64,000 bases of DNA from Cupriavidus sp. IDO (GTDB taxonomy: Bacteria > Pseudomonadota > Gammaproteobacteria > Burkholderiales > Burkholderiaceae), in the NCBI RefSeq assembly GCF_000812465.1, contig NZ_JWMA01000001.1, positions 52,390-116,389 on the forward strand, read 5' to 3'. The number at the start of each line of letters is the position of its first letter. The first letter of the stretch is position 1. The notes under the pieces are model-generated. The model had not been told where the DNA came from. It saw only the letters and a list, made by a program, of their open reading frames with translations, and ran no database searches. Below are positions 8,602 to 17,198 of the stretch, in pieces. Made by a program: the position numbers and the translations under genes.

Positions 8602-8607
8602 TATAAT
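8602..8607 (+). promoter_or_regulatory. -10 box giving a nearly leaderless fadR-type mRNA
   Basis: A perfect TATAAT lies only 8 bases before the ATG at 8616. The expected transcription start (about 8614) would leave almost no 5' leader, and no Shine-Dalgarno sequence is present. The -35 region (around 8577-8582, TAGTTT) is poor. Confidence 0.5.
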
Positions 8608-8615
8608 CGACGGCC

Positions 8616-9335
8616 ATGCGAACCCGAGCCGTCACACTCACCGAGCAGGTCACCCGCCAGCTTCGCGCCGACATCGAAAGCGGCGCCTACCCGGTCGGCA
8701 GCCGCCTGCCGACCGGCAAGCAGCTGGCGCAGCAGTACGGTGTCAGTGCGGCGGTCATCCGCGAGGTCACCGAGCACCTGCGCTCGCAGGGCTTTGTCGA
8801 GACGCGCCAGGGCGTGGGCTGCACGGTGCGCTCGCGCATCGGCGCAGCCGGGTTCCAGTTGCCGCGCGAGCCGGACATCGATCGTGCCGCGCTAGCGGAC
8901 CTGTATGACCTTCGGCTGGACCTGGAAGGCTCCGCGGCTGCATTGGCGGCCGTGCGGCGTACGGAAGCCGATTTGCAGGACCTGTCCACCCTGCTGGAGC
9001 GGTTGCGTGAACATCTCTACGATCCGCAGCCTGCCGCGGATATCGACGCGGCCTTCCATATCGGCATTGCCGCCGCTACGCATAACCCCTATTTCCGCCA
9101 GCTGCTGCAATACCTGAACCTGCAGCTGCACCAGGCCGTGGCCACGGCGCGTGCCAATACGCTGCGGCAGGAGCGGCTGCCCGAGACCGTTCATCGCGAA
9201 CACGAAACCATCTTCGAGGCCATCCGCGCCGGCGATGCCGCAGCGGCGCGCGCGGCTGCCGTGACGCACCTGCAATGCGCCGCCGCGCGGCTCGGCCTGA
9301 CCCTGCGCGCACGCGCCTCCGACGCCCAACCCTGA
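8616..9335 (+). CDS. GntR/FadR-family transcriptional regulator
   Basis: A 239-aa regulator: winged helix at about 5-75 (LTEQVTRQLRADIESGAYPVGSRLPTGKQLAQQYGVS) and an FCD ligand-binding helical domain from about 90, with the metal-site style residues DAAFHIGIAAATHNPYF and a later HREHETIFEAIRAGD. FCD regulators of this type (LldR, GlcC, DgoR) commonly sense hydroxyacids. It lies 13 bp upstream of the FAD-linked oxidase gene and is probably co-transcribed with it. The start has no ribosome binding site (see the -10 box entry). Confidence 0.92.
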   Translation: MRTRAVTLTEQVTRQLRADIESGAYPVGSRLPTGKQLAQQYGVSAAVIREVTEHLRSQGFVETRQGVGCTVRSRIGAAGFQLPREPDIDRAALADLYDLRLDLEGSAAALAAVRRTEADLQDLSTLLERLREHLYDPQPAADIDAAFHIGIAAATHNPYFRQLLQYLNLQLHQAVATARANTLRQERLPETVHREHETIFEAIRAGDAAAARAAAVTHLQCAAARLGLTLRARASDAQP

Positions 9336-9348
9336 TCCGAGCCTTCCC

Positions 9349-10761
9349 ATGGAAACTGGCACCTTGCTTCAGCGACTCACCGAAACCCTGGGCGCCGATA
9401 CCGTCCTCATACGACCCGACGACATCGCCCCCTGGCTGTCGGACTGGCGCGGCATCTACCACGGCCACGCGCAGGCCGTGGTGCGTCCGCGCACGGTGGA
9501 CGAAGTCTCGCGCTGCCTCGCACTGTGCCAGCAGGCCGCGGTGCCGGTGGTGCCGCGCGGCGGCAATACCGGACTGTGCGGCGGTGCCACCCCCGGCGAC
9601 CAGCCGGCCAACGTGGTGCTGAGCCTGGATCGCATGAATGCCATCCGTTCGCTGGATACCATCGCCAATACGTTGGTGGCCGAAGCCGGCTGCATCCTCG
9701 GCAATCTGCGCCGCGCCGCGGCGGACGCCCATCGCCTGCTGCCGCTGAGCCTGGCCGCCGAAGACTCGTGCCAGATCGGCGGCAACCTTTCGACCAATGC
9801 CGGCGGCGTCAACGTGGTGCGCTACGGCATGACGCGCGAGCTGGTGCTCGGCGTGGAAGCCGTGCTGCCGAATGGCGAGGTCTTCCACGGCCTGCGCACG
9901 CTGCGCAAGGACAATACCGGCTATGACCTCAAGCAATTGCTGATCGGCGCCGAAGGCACGCTCGGCGTCATCACGGCCGCGGCATTGCGGCTCTTTCCAC
10001 GCACCGACACGCGCAGCGTGGTGCTGGCGGCTGTCGCCTCGCCCGCGCAATCGCTGGAGCTCTACGAGCTGCTGTTCGAGCAATGCGGCGCACGGCTGCA
10101 GGCCTTCGAGTTCTTTACCGGCGACTGCCTCGACCTGGTACTGACACATGCGGAAGGCGTGCAGGAACCGTTCGCTGAGCGCTACCCGGCGTATGTGCTG
10201 GTGGAACTGGCGGACACTACCGATGAAGACGCACTCAACGCGCTGCTCGAACGCGTCATCGGCGACGCGCTGGAGCGCGGCCTGTGCCTGGACGCCGCGG
10301 TTTCCGCTTCGCTGGCCCAGCTGCAGGCACTGTGGAAACTGCGCGAAGAGATCTCCGAGGCGCAGCGCGCCGACGGGCCGCACCTGAAGCACGACATCTC
10401 GCTGCCGATCGAGCAGATCCCGGCCTTCATGGCTTCGATGCAGGCACGGCTGCGCGCTCAGGATCCGGCCATCCGGCCCTTTATCTTCGGGCACTTCGGC
10501 GACGGCAACCTGCACTACAACCTGTCGCGCCCGGCTGGCGCCGCGAAGGACTGGGCTGCCACGCAGGGCGATGCCGTGACCGACGCGGTGCTGGATGAGG
10601 TCATGCGCTACGGCGGCAGCATCAGCGCCGAGCACGGTATTGGCCAGCTCAAGCGGCATGCCTTCCTGCAGTACAAGGACCCGCTGGAGCTGCGGCTGAT
10701 GCGAGAGATCAAGCGCGTGTTCGACCCGGCCGGAATCATGAACCCCGGCAAGCTGCTCTGA
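9349..10761 (+). CDS. FAD-linked 2-hydroxyacid dehydrogenase (D-lactate/D-2-hydroxyglutarate type)
   Basis: A 470-aa flavoprotein of the FAD-binding-4/FAD-oxidase-C family. The PCMH flavin domain carries VVPRGGNTGLCGGATP (about 60-75) and LGVITAAALRLFP. The C-terminal substrate domain carries GHFGDGNLHYN and EHGIGQLKR, whose His residues bind metal and substrate in D-lactate and D-2-hydroxyglutarate dehydrogenases. It oxidises a 2-hydroxyacid to the 2-oxoacid. The neighbouring lut genes and FadR-type regulator favour lactate, glycolate or 2-hydroxyglutarate, but the exact substrate is open. Confidence 0.9.
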   Translation: METGTLLQRLTETLGADTVLIRPDDIAPWLSDWRGIYHGHAQAVVRPRTVDEVSRCLALCQQAAVPVVPRGGNTGLCGGATPGDQPANVVLSLDRMNAIRSLDTIANTLVAEAGCILGNLRRAAADAHRLLPLSLAAEDSCQIGGNLSTNAGGVNVVRYGMTRELVLGVEAVLPNGEVFHGLRTLRKDNTGYDLKQLLIGAEGTLGVITAAALRLFPRTDTRSVVLAAVASPAQSLELYELLFEQCGARLQAFEFFTGDCLDLVLTHAEGVQEPFAERYPAYVLVELADTTDEDALNALLERVIGDALERGLCLDAAVSASLAQLQALWKLREEISEAQRADGPHLKHDISLPIEQIPAFMASMQARLRAQDPAIRPFIFGHFGDGNLHYNLSRPAGAAKDWAATQGDAVTDAVLDEVMRYGGSISAEHGIGQLKRHAFLQYKDPLELRLMREIKRVFDPAGIMNPGKLL

Positions 10762-10780
10762 GCCGTATCTCGAAGAGACG

Positions 10781-10812
10781 AAAAAAACGCACCGGTGACG
10801 GCGCGTTTTTTT
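10781..10812. terminator. Bidirectional terminator
   Basis: AAAAAAACGC (10781-10790) and GCGTTTTTTT (10803-10812) form a stem with A-run and T-run flanks. It serves the FAD-oxidase gene on the plus strand and the convergent PBP7-like gene on the minus strand, which ends 18 bases further on. Confidence 0.85.
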
Positions 10813-10830
10813 CAGACCGGAAGACTCGGG

Positions 10831-12021
10831 TCAGATCCCACGCGCTTGCTGCGATGCCAGGATGGCATGCGCGCCGCCCGGTGCTTGTGTGAGGTTCGGC
10901 GAGGACGGAAAGGAGTGCGGAGGCTGCGGCGTGGACGGCGAATGCTCCAGCCAGTCCTTGACACGGGTGGCATCAGCAAAGCGCGACAGCTTGCCCACCG
11001 AATCCAGGAACACCATCACCACATTGCGGCCGTTGACCTTGGCCTGCATCACCAGGCACTGGCCGGCTTCCGAGATGAAGCCGGTCTTCTGCAGGCCGAT
11101 GTCCCAGTTGCCACCACGCACCAGGCGGTTGGTGCTGACATAGTGCTGCGTGCGGCCCAGCACATTGACCTCATGCTCGGTCTGCGTCGAGAACTCGCGG
11201 ATAGTCGGGTTGCGGTAGGCCGCATTGACCATGCGTACCAGATCCATGGCGCTCGACACGTTGCTGCTCGACAGGCCGCTCGAATCCACGAAGTGGCTGT
11301 CGTTCATGCCCAGCTCGCGAGCCTTGCGGTTCATCGCCTGCACGAATGCCGGCAGGCCGCCCGGATAGCTGCGGCCCAGTGCCGAGGCGGCACGGTTCTC
11401 GGACGACATCAGCGCCAGCAGCAGCAGTTCCTGACGGGTCAGCTGCGTGCCAAAGCGCAAGCGCGAACTGCTGTGCTTTTCGGTATCGCGGTCGTCTTCA
11501 CTGATGGTGAGCACCTCGTCCATCGGCAGTTGCGAGTCCATCACCACCAGCGCGGTCATCAGCTTGGTGATCGAAGCGATCGGCAGGACCGCGGTGGGAT
11601 TCTTCTGGAACAGGACTTCGTTGGTGCTTTGGTCCATCACCAGCGCCACGCTGGAACGCAGCGCGAGTGCGTCTGCGGTGTCACGCAGGCCCATCGCTTC
11701 GCCGAGCGACGGCTTGGCAGGCGTGAAGACGGCACGCACAGGTGCTGCCCGTTGCATGACAACGACCTGGCGCCTGCCATGCTTCAGTACCACGACTTTG
11801 CGCGTGGAACCGGCATTGGAGGATTCTGCCTTGGCCGTCTTTTTCTCGGCTTTAACCGATTTTGTCTGCTTTTTGGCAGTTTTCTGAGTAGTAGTCGACG
11901 TGCTCGCCGCATTGGCAACGGGCACCGCCAGCATCGACGCAGACACCAGCACGGTGGTGGCGACGGCACTCAGGGGCATGGAGCCGAAGAATCTGGAAAA
12001 AAAGGAATCAGACCGGAACAT
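10831..12021 (-). CDS. pbpG: D-alanyl-D-alanine endopeptidase (PBP7/8-like)
   Basis: A 396-aa secreted serine peptidase of the S11 penicillin-binding family that trims peptidoglycan cross-links in the periplasm. A signal peptide ends near AVPVANA (residue 38), followed by a Lys-rich, low-complexity segment (40-85) that may contact the wall. The three active-site motifs are present: S150-I-T-K153, SEN around 208, and KTG late in the chain (LQKTGF). C-terminal residues after 375 are Pro/Ser-rich. The start at 12021 lacks a strong Shine-Dalgarno; MPLSAV 14 codons in is an alternative that keeps the signal peptide. Confidence 0.9.
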   Translation of the reverse strand: MFRSDSFFSRFFGSMPLSAVATTVLVSASMLAVPVANAASTSTTTQKTAKKQTKSVKAEKKTAKAESSNAGSTRKVVVLKHGRRQVVVMQRAAPVRAVFTPAKPSLGEAMGLRDTADALALRSSVALVMDQSTNEVLFQKNPTAVLPIASITKLMTALVVMDSQLPMDEVLTISEDDRDTEKHSSSRLRFGTQLTRQELLLLALMSSENRAASALGRSYPGGLPAFVQAMNRKARELGMNDSHFVDSSGLSSSNVSSAMDLVRMVNAAYRNPTIREFSTQTEHEVNVLGRTQHYVSTNRLVRGGNWDIGLQKTGFISEAGQCLVMQAKVNGRNVVMVFLDSVGKLSRFADATRVKDWLEHSPSTPQPPHSFPSSPNLTQAPGGAHAILASQQARGI

Positions 12022-12049
12022 GATTCATTCAGCGCTTAAGGATGGCGCT

Positions 12050-12078
12050 AGTGTAGGAAATAACGAAATTGTTAGCAA
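12050..12078 (-). promoter_or_regulatory. Promoter of the PBP7-like gene
   Basis: On the minus strand TTGCTA (12078-12073) and TACACT (12055-12050) are separated by 17 bases and lie about 30 bases before the start codon. The surrounding 12022-12282 stretch is clearly less GC-rich than its neighbours; I see no gene in it. Confidence 0.6.
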
Positions 12079-12282
12079 GATTAAAGACTTACAGAAGCTA
12101 CTTAAAGTTCGATTTGCAAACATTTCCACATTGCGGAAAATATTGACATTACGTCACGCGCACAATCGAAAGCGCTCCGGCTTTTCCGCTACATACCCTT
12201 CAGGAACAAGCCTGCCAAACCAAACACTCCCAATATCTCACTTCCCTAGTATGTATATCGTTACACATTGATACAAACATCT

Positions 12283-12996
12283 CTATGAGAGGAAACGCGC
12301 AAACCCGCTTACCGGTTCACGTTCCGTACTCAACTTATTCTCTATCGCAGCGGGATCCGCATAGCCAAGGGACATCCCGCATACCACCATCTCATCGCCC
12401 GTCAATCTCAGGTGATCGGCAATTACCTTGTGAAATTGAGTAAAAGCTGCCTGCGGGCACGTGTCCAGGCCGCGCGCTCGCGCCGCGATCATGATGCTCT
12501 GCAGGAACATGCCGTAGTCCAGCCAGCTGCCCTGCTCCATGATCCGGTCGATGGTGAAGATCATGCCGACCGGCGCATCGAAGAAACGGAAATTGCGCGC
12601 GTGCTGCTCACGCATCCGCGCCTTGTCCTCGCGGCTGATCTGCAGCAGGCCGTACAAGTCCCACCCAACCTTGCGGCGACGCTCCAGGTAAGGATTGACC
12701 CATTCGCGCGGATAGTACGGATACTCTTCCAGGTATTTGCTGTCGCGCTCCGGATCGTCGTACGCCGCCAGCACGTCGGCACATAGCTTTGCCTTGGCCT
12801 CGCCCGACAACACGTAGACGCGCCACGGTTGCGTGTTGGTGCCTGACGGCGCACGGCTGGCCACGGCGAGGATCTCTTCCACCATCGTGCGCGGCACCGG
12901 CGTGTCCAGGAACGCGCGCACCGAACGGCGCGTCAGGATGGCCCGGTCCACGACCTCTGCTGCGTCCGGGCATGCTTGTTGTGTCGCCTGCGACAT
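12283..12996 (-). CDS. Nitroreductase-family flavoprotein
   Basis: A 237-aa FMN-dependent reductase. Family features are RRSVRAFLDTPVP at the start of the FMN site, SRAPSGTNTQPWRVYVLSG, and CPQAAFTQFHKVIADHL with GMSLGYADP near the end. It would use NAD(P)H to reduce nitro compounds, quinones or enones in the cytosol. I start it at 12996, 6 bases after GGAGAAG; an ATG five codons upstream (13011) is also open. It is the last gene of the minus-strand group with the thioesterase. Confidence 0.9.
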   Translation of the reverse strand: MSQATQQACPDAAEVVDRAILTRRSVRAFLDTPVPRTMVEEILAVASRAPSGTNTQPWRVYVLSGEAKAKLCADVLAAYDDPERDSKYLEEYPYYPREWVNPYLERRRKVGWDLYGLLQISREDKARMREQHARNFRFFDAPVGMIFTIDRIMEQGSWLDYGMFLQSIMIAARARGLDTCPQAAFTQFHKVIADHLRLTGDEMVVCGMSLGYADPAAIENKLSTEREPVSGFARFLS

Positions 12997-13017
12997 CTGC
13001 GTCTTCTCCATACCGTA

Positions 13018-13470
13018 TCAGCCGTGCGCGTGCGCGCCGCCGGCCAGCAGCGGCTCCAGCGCCCGACGCAGCGGCTCGGGCAATGGCACCGGACGACGCG
13101 TGGCGCGGTCGACATAGACATGGACGAAATGCCCCTGCGCCGCCGCGATCTCGTTGTCGCCACTGAACAGGCCGACCTCGTAGCGCACGCTGGACGTGCC
13201 CAGCCGCGCCACGCGCAGGCCCGCCATTACCGTGTCCGGGAAGCTCAGCGACGAGAAGTAGTTGCACTGTGTCTCGATCACCAGGCCAATGGTGGATCCC
13301 GACTCGATGTCGAGCACGCCCTGCCGGATCAGGTAGCTGTTTACGACGGTATCAAAATAACTGTAGTAGACAACGTTGTTGACGTGGCCATAGACATCGT
13401 TATCCATCCAGCGGGTTGTGATTGGCTGGAAGTGCAAATAGGCACTGCGGTGTTCGGCATGCGGTTTCAT
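13018..13470 (-). CDS. Hotdog-fold acyl-CoA thioesterase (4HBT/YbgC-like)
   Basis: A 150-aa single hotdog-domain protein. The family signature TRWMDNDVYGHVNNVVYYSYFDTVVN is present near residue 20, with the catalytic Asp in DNDVYGHVNN. It hydrolyses acyl-CoA or acyl-thioesters to free acids. It is followed after 21 bp by the nitroreductase gene and preceded by the EamA gene, all on the same strand. The substrate cannot be assigned. Confidence 0.9.
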   Translation of the reverse strand: MKPHAEHRSAYLHFQPITTRWMDNDVYGHVNNVVYYSYFDTVVNSYLIRQGVLDIESGSTIGLVIETQCNYFSSLSFPDTVMAGLRVARLGTSSVRYEVGLFSGDNEIAAAQGHFVHVYVDRATRRPVPLPEPLRRALEPLLAGGAHAHG

Positions 13471-13523
13471 GAACGTGACAAGAGCAGGAATGGATCGGAT
13501 GCGCTACCCGGCGACCGGCATCG

Positions 13524-14453
13524 TCAGCGCCGGATGACCAGTGCTACGCCGGCAGCGGCAAGTCCCATGCCGAGTGCCGCCAACGGCGGAAAGCGTTCGC
13601 CGAACAACAGCCACGCCATCACGGCCGTGGTGGGTGGCGTGAGGTACATCAGGCTGGAAACCCTTGTGGCCGCGCCTCGCCGGATCAGCAGGAACAGCAG
13701 CGAGATCGCGCCGATCGACAGGGCAACCACCGACCAAGCCAGCGCGCCGATCATCTCGGGCGTCCATTGCACCTGGCGGGTTTCGAACAGGAACATGAAC
13801 GGCACGCAGGCCAGCGCCGCCGCGGCGAACTGGATCACCGACCCCATGCGCAGGTCGAACACCGGGCAAAAGCGCTTCTGGTAGATCGTGCCGATCGTGA
13901 TGCTGAGCAGCGCCCCGCTGGCGAGCAACAGACTGGCCGGCGACAGGCCGCTTGCGCTCAGCTTGTTGGCGACGACCAGGCCTACACCACCAATGCCGAG
14001 CAACAGGCCGAGCCACTGGCGCCCGGTGACGCGCTCGCCCAGGCGGGCCATCACCAGTGCTGTGAGGATCGGCTGCATGCCGGCGATCAGCGCCGACACG
14101 CCAGCCGGCATGCCGAGCTTGACCGCTGCCCATATCCCGCCGAGATAGCCAGCCTGCAGAAAGAGCCCGGCTACCGCAATATGCCAGACCATTCGCCAAT
14201 CGGTGCGTGTTGCCGCCCCTTCCTTGTGTTGCGGCAACGGCACGCGCGCGACCACCACGAACGGCACCATCAGCACCAGCACGCCAACAAAGCGCAGGAA
14301 CAGGAAGGTCATCGGCTCGGCGTGCGGCATGCCGTATTTGGCGACGATGAAGCCGGTGCTCCAGATCAGCACGAACAGCCACGGCATGCTGACCATCCAC
14401 AGCGTGGCGCGGCCGCCGCCGACCACGCCACGCTCCTCCGCGGCGGCCCTCAT
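13524..14453 (-). CDS. EamA/DMT-superfamily transporter
   Basis: A 309-aa inner-membrane protein with about ten hydrophobic helices arranged as two EamA repeats (first near FVLIWSTGFIVAKYGMPHAEPMTFLFLRF, second from IGALAWSVVALSIGAISLLFLL). Family members export metabolites such as amino acids. The second half holds SLMYLTPPTTAVMAWLLFGERFPPLAALG, the most conserved piece. Its ATG overlaps the stop of the deacetylase gene (ATGA), so the two are translationally coupled. Confidence 0.9.
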   Translation of the reverse strand: MRAAAEERGVVGGGRATLWMVSMPWLFVLIWSTGFIVAKYGMPHAEPMTFLFLRFVGVLVLMVPFVVVARVPLPQHKEGAATRTDWRMVWHIAVAGLFLQAGYLGGIWAAVKLGMPAGVSALIAGMQPILTALVMARLGERVTGRQWLGLLLGIGGVGLVVANKLSASGLSPASLLLASGALLSITIGTIYQKRFCPVFDLRMGSVIQFAAAALACVPFMFLFETRQVQWTPEMIGALAWSVVALSIGAISLLFLLIRRGAATRVSSLMYLTPPTTAVMAWLLFGERFPPLAALGMGLAAAGVALVIRR

Positions 14454-15370
14454 GAAGCCACTACCTGTTGCGCGTAGCGCACGTGATATTGCGCGGCCAG
14501 CCGGATGGTCTGGGCGTGGACCGCAACAGTGTCCTCGATCTGGTTGCCATAACCACCCGCCATCGCGACTGCCACGGGCAGGCCGCGCGCCAGTGCCGCC
14601 TCGAAGACCAGCGCATCACGCTGCGCAAGGCCCGCCATGGTGAGCTTCAGGCGCCCCAGGCGGTCGCCCTCGTGCGGGTCCGCGCCGGCCAGGTAGATGA
14701 TCAGGTCTGGCGCAAACCGCTCAAAGAGGGTCTCCAGCGCCGTCTCGAGCGCAGCTGCATAGGCCTCGTCGCCGCAGCCGTCCGGCAAGCCCACATCGAG
14801 GTCGCTGGCCTCCTTGCGGAACGGGTAGTTCTTCTCGCCGTGCAGCGACAGCGTGAACACGGTGGGATCGCCGCGCAGGATCGAGGCCGTGCCATTGCCC
14901 TGGTGCACGTCGAGGTCGACCACTGCCACGTGCCCGACGCTCCCCTCCCGCTGCAGGACGCGCGCCGCGATCGCCGCATCGTTGAAGACGCAAAAACCAC
15001 CGCCCTTGTCCGCGTAGGCGTGATGGGTGCCGCCCGCCAGGTTGACGGCGACGCCGTCTTCTATCGCGGTGCGGCAGGCGGCGATGGTGGCACCTGCCGA
15101 ACGCCGGGAGCGCTCGACCATCGCGGCGGACCACGGGAACCCGATCTCGCGCTGGCGGGCCGCATCGAGCGTACCCGCGGACGCGGCTGCCACATACTCG
15201 GCCGTATGCGCCAGGAGCAAGGCGTCGTCACCGGCCCGCGGCGCCTCCACCAGTTCCACCCCGGGCACCTGCCCGGCTACGGCATCGCGCAGCATGCTGT
15301 ACTTGCGCATCGGAAACCGATGGCCAAGTGGCAGCGGCAGCACAAAGTGGTCGGTGTAGAAAGCAAACAT
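14450..15370 (-). CDS. Histone-deacetylase-family amidohydrolase
   Basis: A 306-aa zinc amidohydrolase of the class II HDAC/acetylpolyamine deacetylase/AcuC superfamily. Visible active-site pieces are GGTHHAYADKGGGFCVFNDAAIA (catalytic His pair), VVDLDVHQGNGT (zinc Asp and His) and LAGADPHEGDRLG (second zinc Asp). Such bacterial enzymes deacetylate polyamines, small acetylamides or acetyl-lysine. I favour the start at 15370 (MFAFYTDHFVLPLP), as in relatives; an upstream ATG at 15406 adds a Pro-rich stretch, and neither has a clear Shine-Dalgarno. It heads the deacetylase-EamA-thioesterase-nitroreductase group. Confidence 0.88.
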   Translation of the reverse strand: MFAFYTDHFVLPLPLGHRFPMRKYSMLRDAVAGQVPGVELVEAPRAGDDALLLAHTAEYVAAASAGTLDAARQREIGFPWSAAMVERSRRSAGATIAACRTAIEDGVAVNLAGGTHHAYADKGGGFCVFNDAAIAARVLQREGSVGHVAVVDLDVHQGNGTASILRGDPTVFTLSLHGEKNYPFRKEASDLDVGLPDGCGDEAYAAALETALETLFERFAPDLIIYLAGADPHEGDRLGRLKLTMAGLAQRDALVFEAALARGLPVAVAMAGGYGNQIEDTVAVHAQTIRLAAQYHVRYAQQVVAS

Positions 15371-15520
15371 GGGGGGTCGGGCGGGTGAAGGCGTCGGCTG
15401 TGGCATTAATATCCGGCGCGCAGGAAGTCTGCGATGGTAGCACCGCTGCCAGTCAGGGTCGCTCCGGGCGCGGCACGTATCCCCCGAAGCACACCGGAAT
15501 CAGGGTTTTCCCGCCCTCTT

Positions 15521-15577
15521 GTGCAATGCACCAAATATTCCTTGACACGGATTTTTGTTTCCCTAGAATTGCAATTG
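15521..15577 (+). promoter_or_regulatory. phaP1 promoter with flanking palindromes (likely PhaR sites)
   Basis: TTGACA (15542-15547) and TAGAAT (15564-15569) are 16 bases apart, about 150 bases before phaP1. A perfect dyad GTGCA-A-TGCAC (15521-15531) lies upstream of the -35, and AATTGCAATT (15568-15577) covers the -10 end and transcription start. In R. eutropha the repressor PhaR is known to bind the phaP1 promoter region and is titrated away by PHB granules; these TGCA-rich dyads are the obvious candidates. The site identity is inference. The rest of 15371-15726 shows no gene. Confidence 0.6.
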
Positions 15578-15726
15578 TTGCGGCGCACCAAATCGATCGG
15601 AAAGCGCCCAACCCATACATCGCCTGGGCCGGCTGAAACGGGATACGAGACCGTCACAGCATTGACATCTGGGCGGCTTAATTTTCTATTTTGCTTGACC
15701 TTGAAGTTCACCACTGGAGACCAGCA

Positions 15727-16305
15727 ATGATCCTCACCCCGGAACAAGTTGCAGCAGCGCAAAAGGCAAACCTCGAAACGCTGTTTGGCCTGACCACCAA
15801 GGCTTTCGAAGGCGTTGAGAAGCTTGTCGAACTGAACCTGCAGGTTGTCAAGACGACCTTCGCCGAGAACGTCGACAACGCAAAGAAGGCCCTGTCGGCC
15901 AAGGATGCCCAAGAACTGCTGGCCATCCAGGCTTCGCTGGTTCAGCCGGTTGCCGAAAAGACCCTGGCCTACACCCGCCACCTGTATGAAATCGCTTCGG
16001 AAACCCAAAGCGAGTTCACCAAGGTTGCTGAAGCCCAGCTGGCCGAAGGTTCGAAGAACGTGCAAGCCCTGGTCGACAACTTCGCCAAGAACGCCCCGGC
16101 CGGTTCGGAATCGACCGTCGCCATCGTGAAGTCGGCCATCTCGGCTGCCAACAACGCCTACGAGTCGGTCCAGAAGGCCACCAAGCAGGCTGTTGAAATG
16201 GCCGAAACCAACTTCCAGGCCGCCGCCAGCGCCGCTACCAAGGCTGCCCAGCAAGCCAGCGCATCGGCCCGCACCGCTGCTGCCAAGAAGACCACCGCTG
16301 CCTGA
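15727..16305 (+). CDS. phaP1: Phasin PhaP1, major PHB granule surface protein
   Basis: A 192-aa amphipathic, helix-rich phasin that coats polyhydroxybutyrate granules and limits their size. The start [20 protein letters not shown] and the Ala/Lys-rich tail [14 protein letters not shown] match R. eutropha PhaP1 as I know it. There is no signal peptide or membrane segment. The start is at 15727, seven bases after GGAGA; an upstream in-frame ATG at 15691 lacks a ribosome site. Codon use is strongly biased to frequent codons, as expected for an abundant protein. It stands alone between its own promoter and terminator. Confidence 0.97.
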   Translation: MILTPEQVAAAQKANLETLFGLTTKAFEGVEKLVELNLQVVKTTFAENVDNAKKALSAKDAQELLAIQASLVQPVAEKTLAYTRHLYEIASETQSEFTKVAEAQLAEGSKNVQALVDNFAKNAPAGSESTVAIVKSAISAANNAYESVQKATKQAVEMAETNFQAAASAATKAAQQASASARTAAAKKTTAA

Positions 16306-16331
16306 TCGCGCAAGCGACTGACAGCTCCGAT

Positions 16332-16386
16332 GGACCGGCCCCGTGCCGGTCCGTTGGCAAAGCGCACCGGACCTCCGGTGCGTTTC
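16332..16386 (+). other. Two hairpins downstream of phaP1
   Basis: GACCGG...CCGGTC and CGCACCGG-ACCT-CCGGTGCG form two GC-rich hairpins between the phaP1 stop and its terminator. Neither has a full T-run, so they may protect the 3' end of an abundant mRNA. This role is inference. Confidence 0.4.
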
Positions 16387-16482
16387 CCCAACGATGACTG
16401 CAGTACCGGACTCTGCCGTGCTGCATCCACGTGCCGATGTCTCCTCGGTACCCCGGTCTCCTTGTATTCCAAAGGTATCGTT

Positions 16483-16512
16483 AAGCCCGACCCCATGGTC
16501 GGGCTTTTTTTT
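16483..16512 (+). terminator. Strong intrinsic terminator of phaP1
   Basis: AAGCCCGACC (16483-16492), loop CCAT, GGTCGGGCTT (16497-16506) followed by a run of eight T residues and a second T-run shortly after. It is the best intrinsic terminator in this part of the window. Confidence 0.92.
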
Positions 16513-17198
16513 GGTTTTTTTGCCGATTTGTGGGGCTGGGTGCTGATGTGTCTGAGGGTGGTGGCTGCGGCTTGGCTGCTGTCGAAGGTCGACGGCCCGC
16601 GAGCGGCGTGCCTACGGCAAGAGTTTTTGGACCACAACCGTGGTGCGCGATTCGGCTGCGCATACCGACGAGCCTCAAGCTTCGTACCACTCCGCTCTCA
16701 CCAGGTCGGGAGGACGGCCTGTCAATGCCTCGCGCCGTCTCGTTACCACGCGGCAGGCATCGTAGCTATGCCCTGAAGCCCATACCCGTACAAAAACGCC
16801 GGCAGACTACGATAAGACTCCCGCCCGGCGGGCAGAAAGGCGCTTTTTGCCTCCTTTTTGGCGCCGTCAAAAAGGAGGTCGCCGGCTACGCCGGCGAAAC
16901 AGCAGCGCATCCAAGAACCCAGACCCGCAATCCGGCGAAGAGCCCTCTTTTCTGCCCGCTCCCGCAACTGAGACTGCCCGCAATACCACCCCACAGCGTC
17001 CACCCGCTTCACTCCCCCGCCCATCCGGAACGCCACACCATAGTCCCGAGGGGTTCTGCTTGCCCAATTCCAGACCGGGCGACTATCGTTAGCTAGGTGC
17101 CGACCCCGGCATTCTGAGCTACCCGGGGCCAGGCCATGGCCCGCGCATCGAGGCGCAATGGCTTGTCATGCGCAAGACATTTCCATCAGGGAGAAGTC
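16513..17198. other. Gene-poor stretch between phaP1 and dctA
   Basis: About 690 bases without a credible gene. The only long ORFs lack ribosome sites and family similarity. The stretch contains the second copy of the dispersed repeat (16860-16940) with an additional stem CCTCCTTTTT / AAAAAGGAGG (16850-16859 and 16869-16878), and must contain the dctA promoter. I find no convincing sigma-70 or sigma-54 promoter for dctA. Confidence 0.6.
16860..16940 (+). repeat. Dispersed intergenic repeat, copy 2
   Basis: Matches the minus strand of 707-795. It contains AAAAAGGAGG and the palindrome TCGCCGGC-TAC-GCCGGCGA (16879-16897) and ends CCCGCAATCCGGCGAAG. The left edge forms a hairpin with the preceding CCTCCTTTTT, so the whole unit can fold. 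Confidence 0.75.

Noticed and set aside
16530..17096. A 188-aa plus-strand ORF after the phaP1 terminator
   Set aside because: Starts inside the terminator region without a ribosome site. Its only conserved piece (GAVKKEVAGYAGETA) is encoded by the dispersed repeat, which is also found at 0.7 kb in another context.
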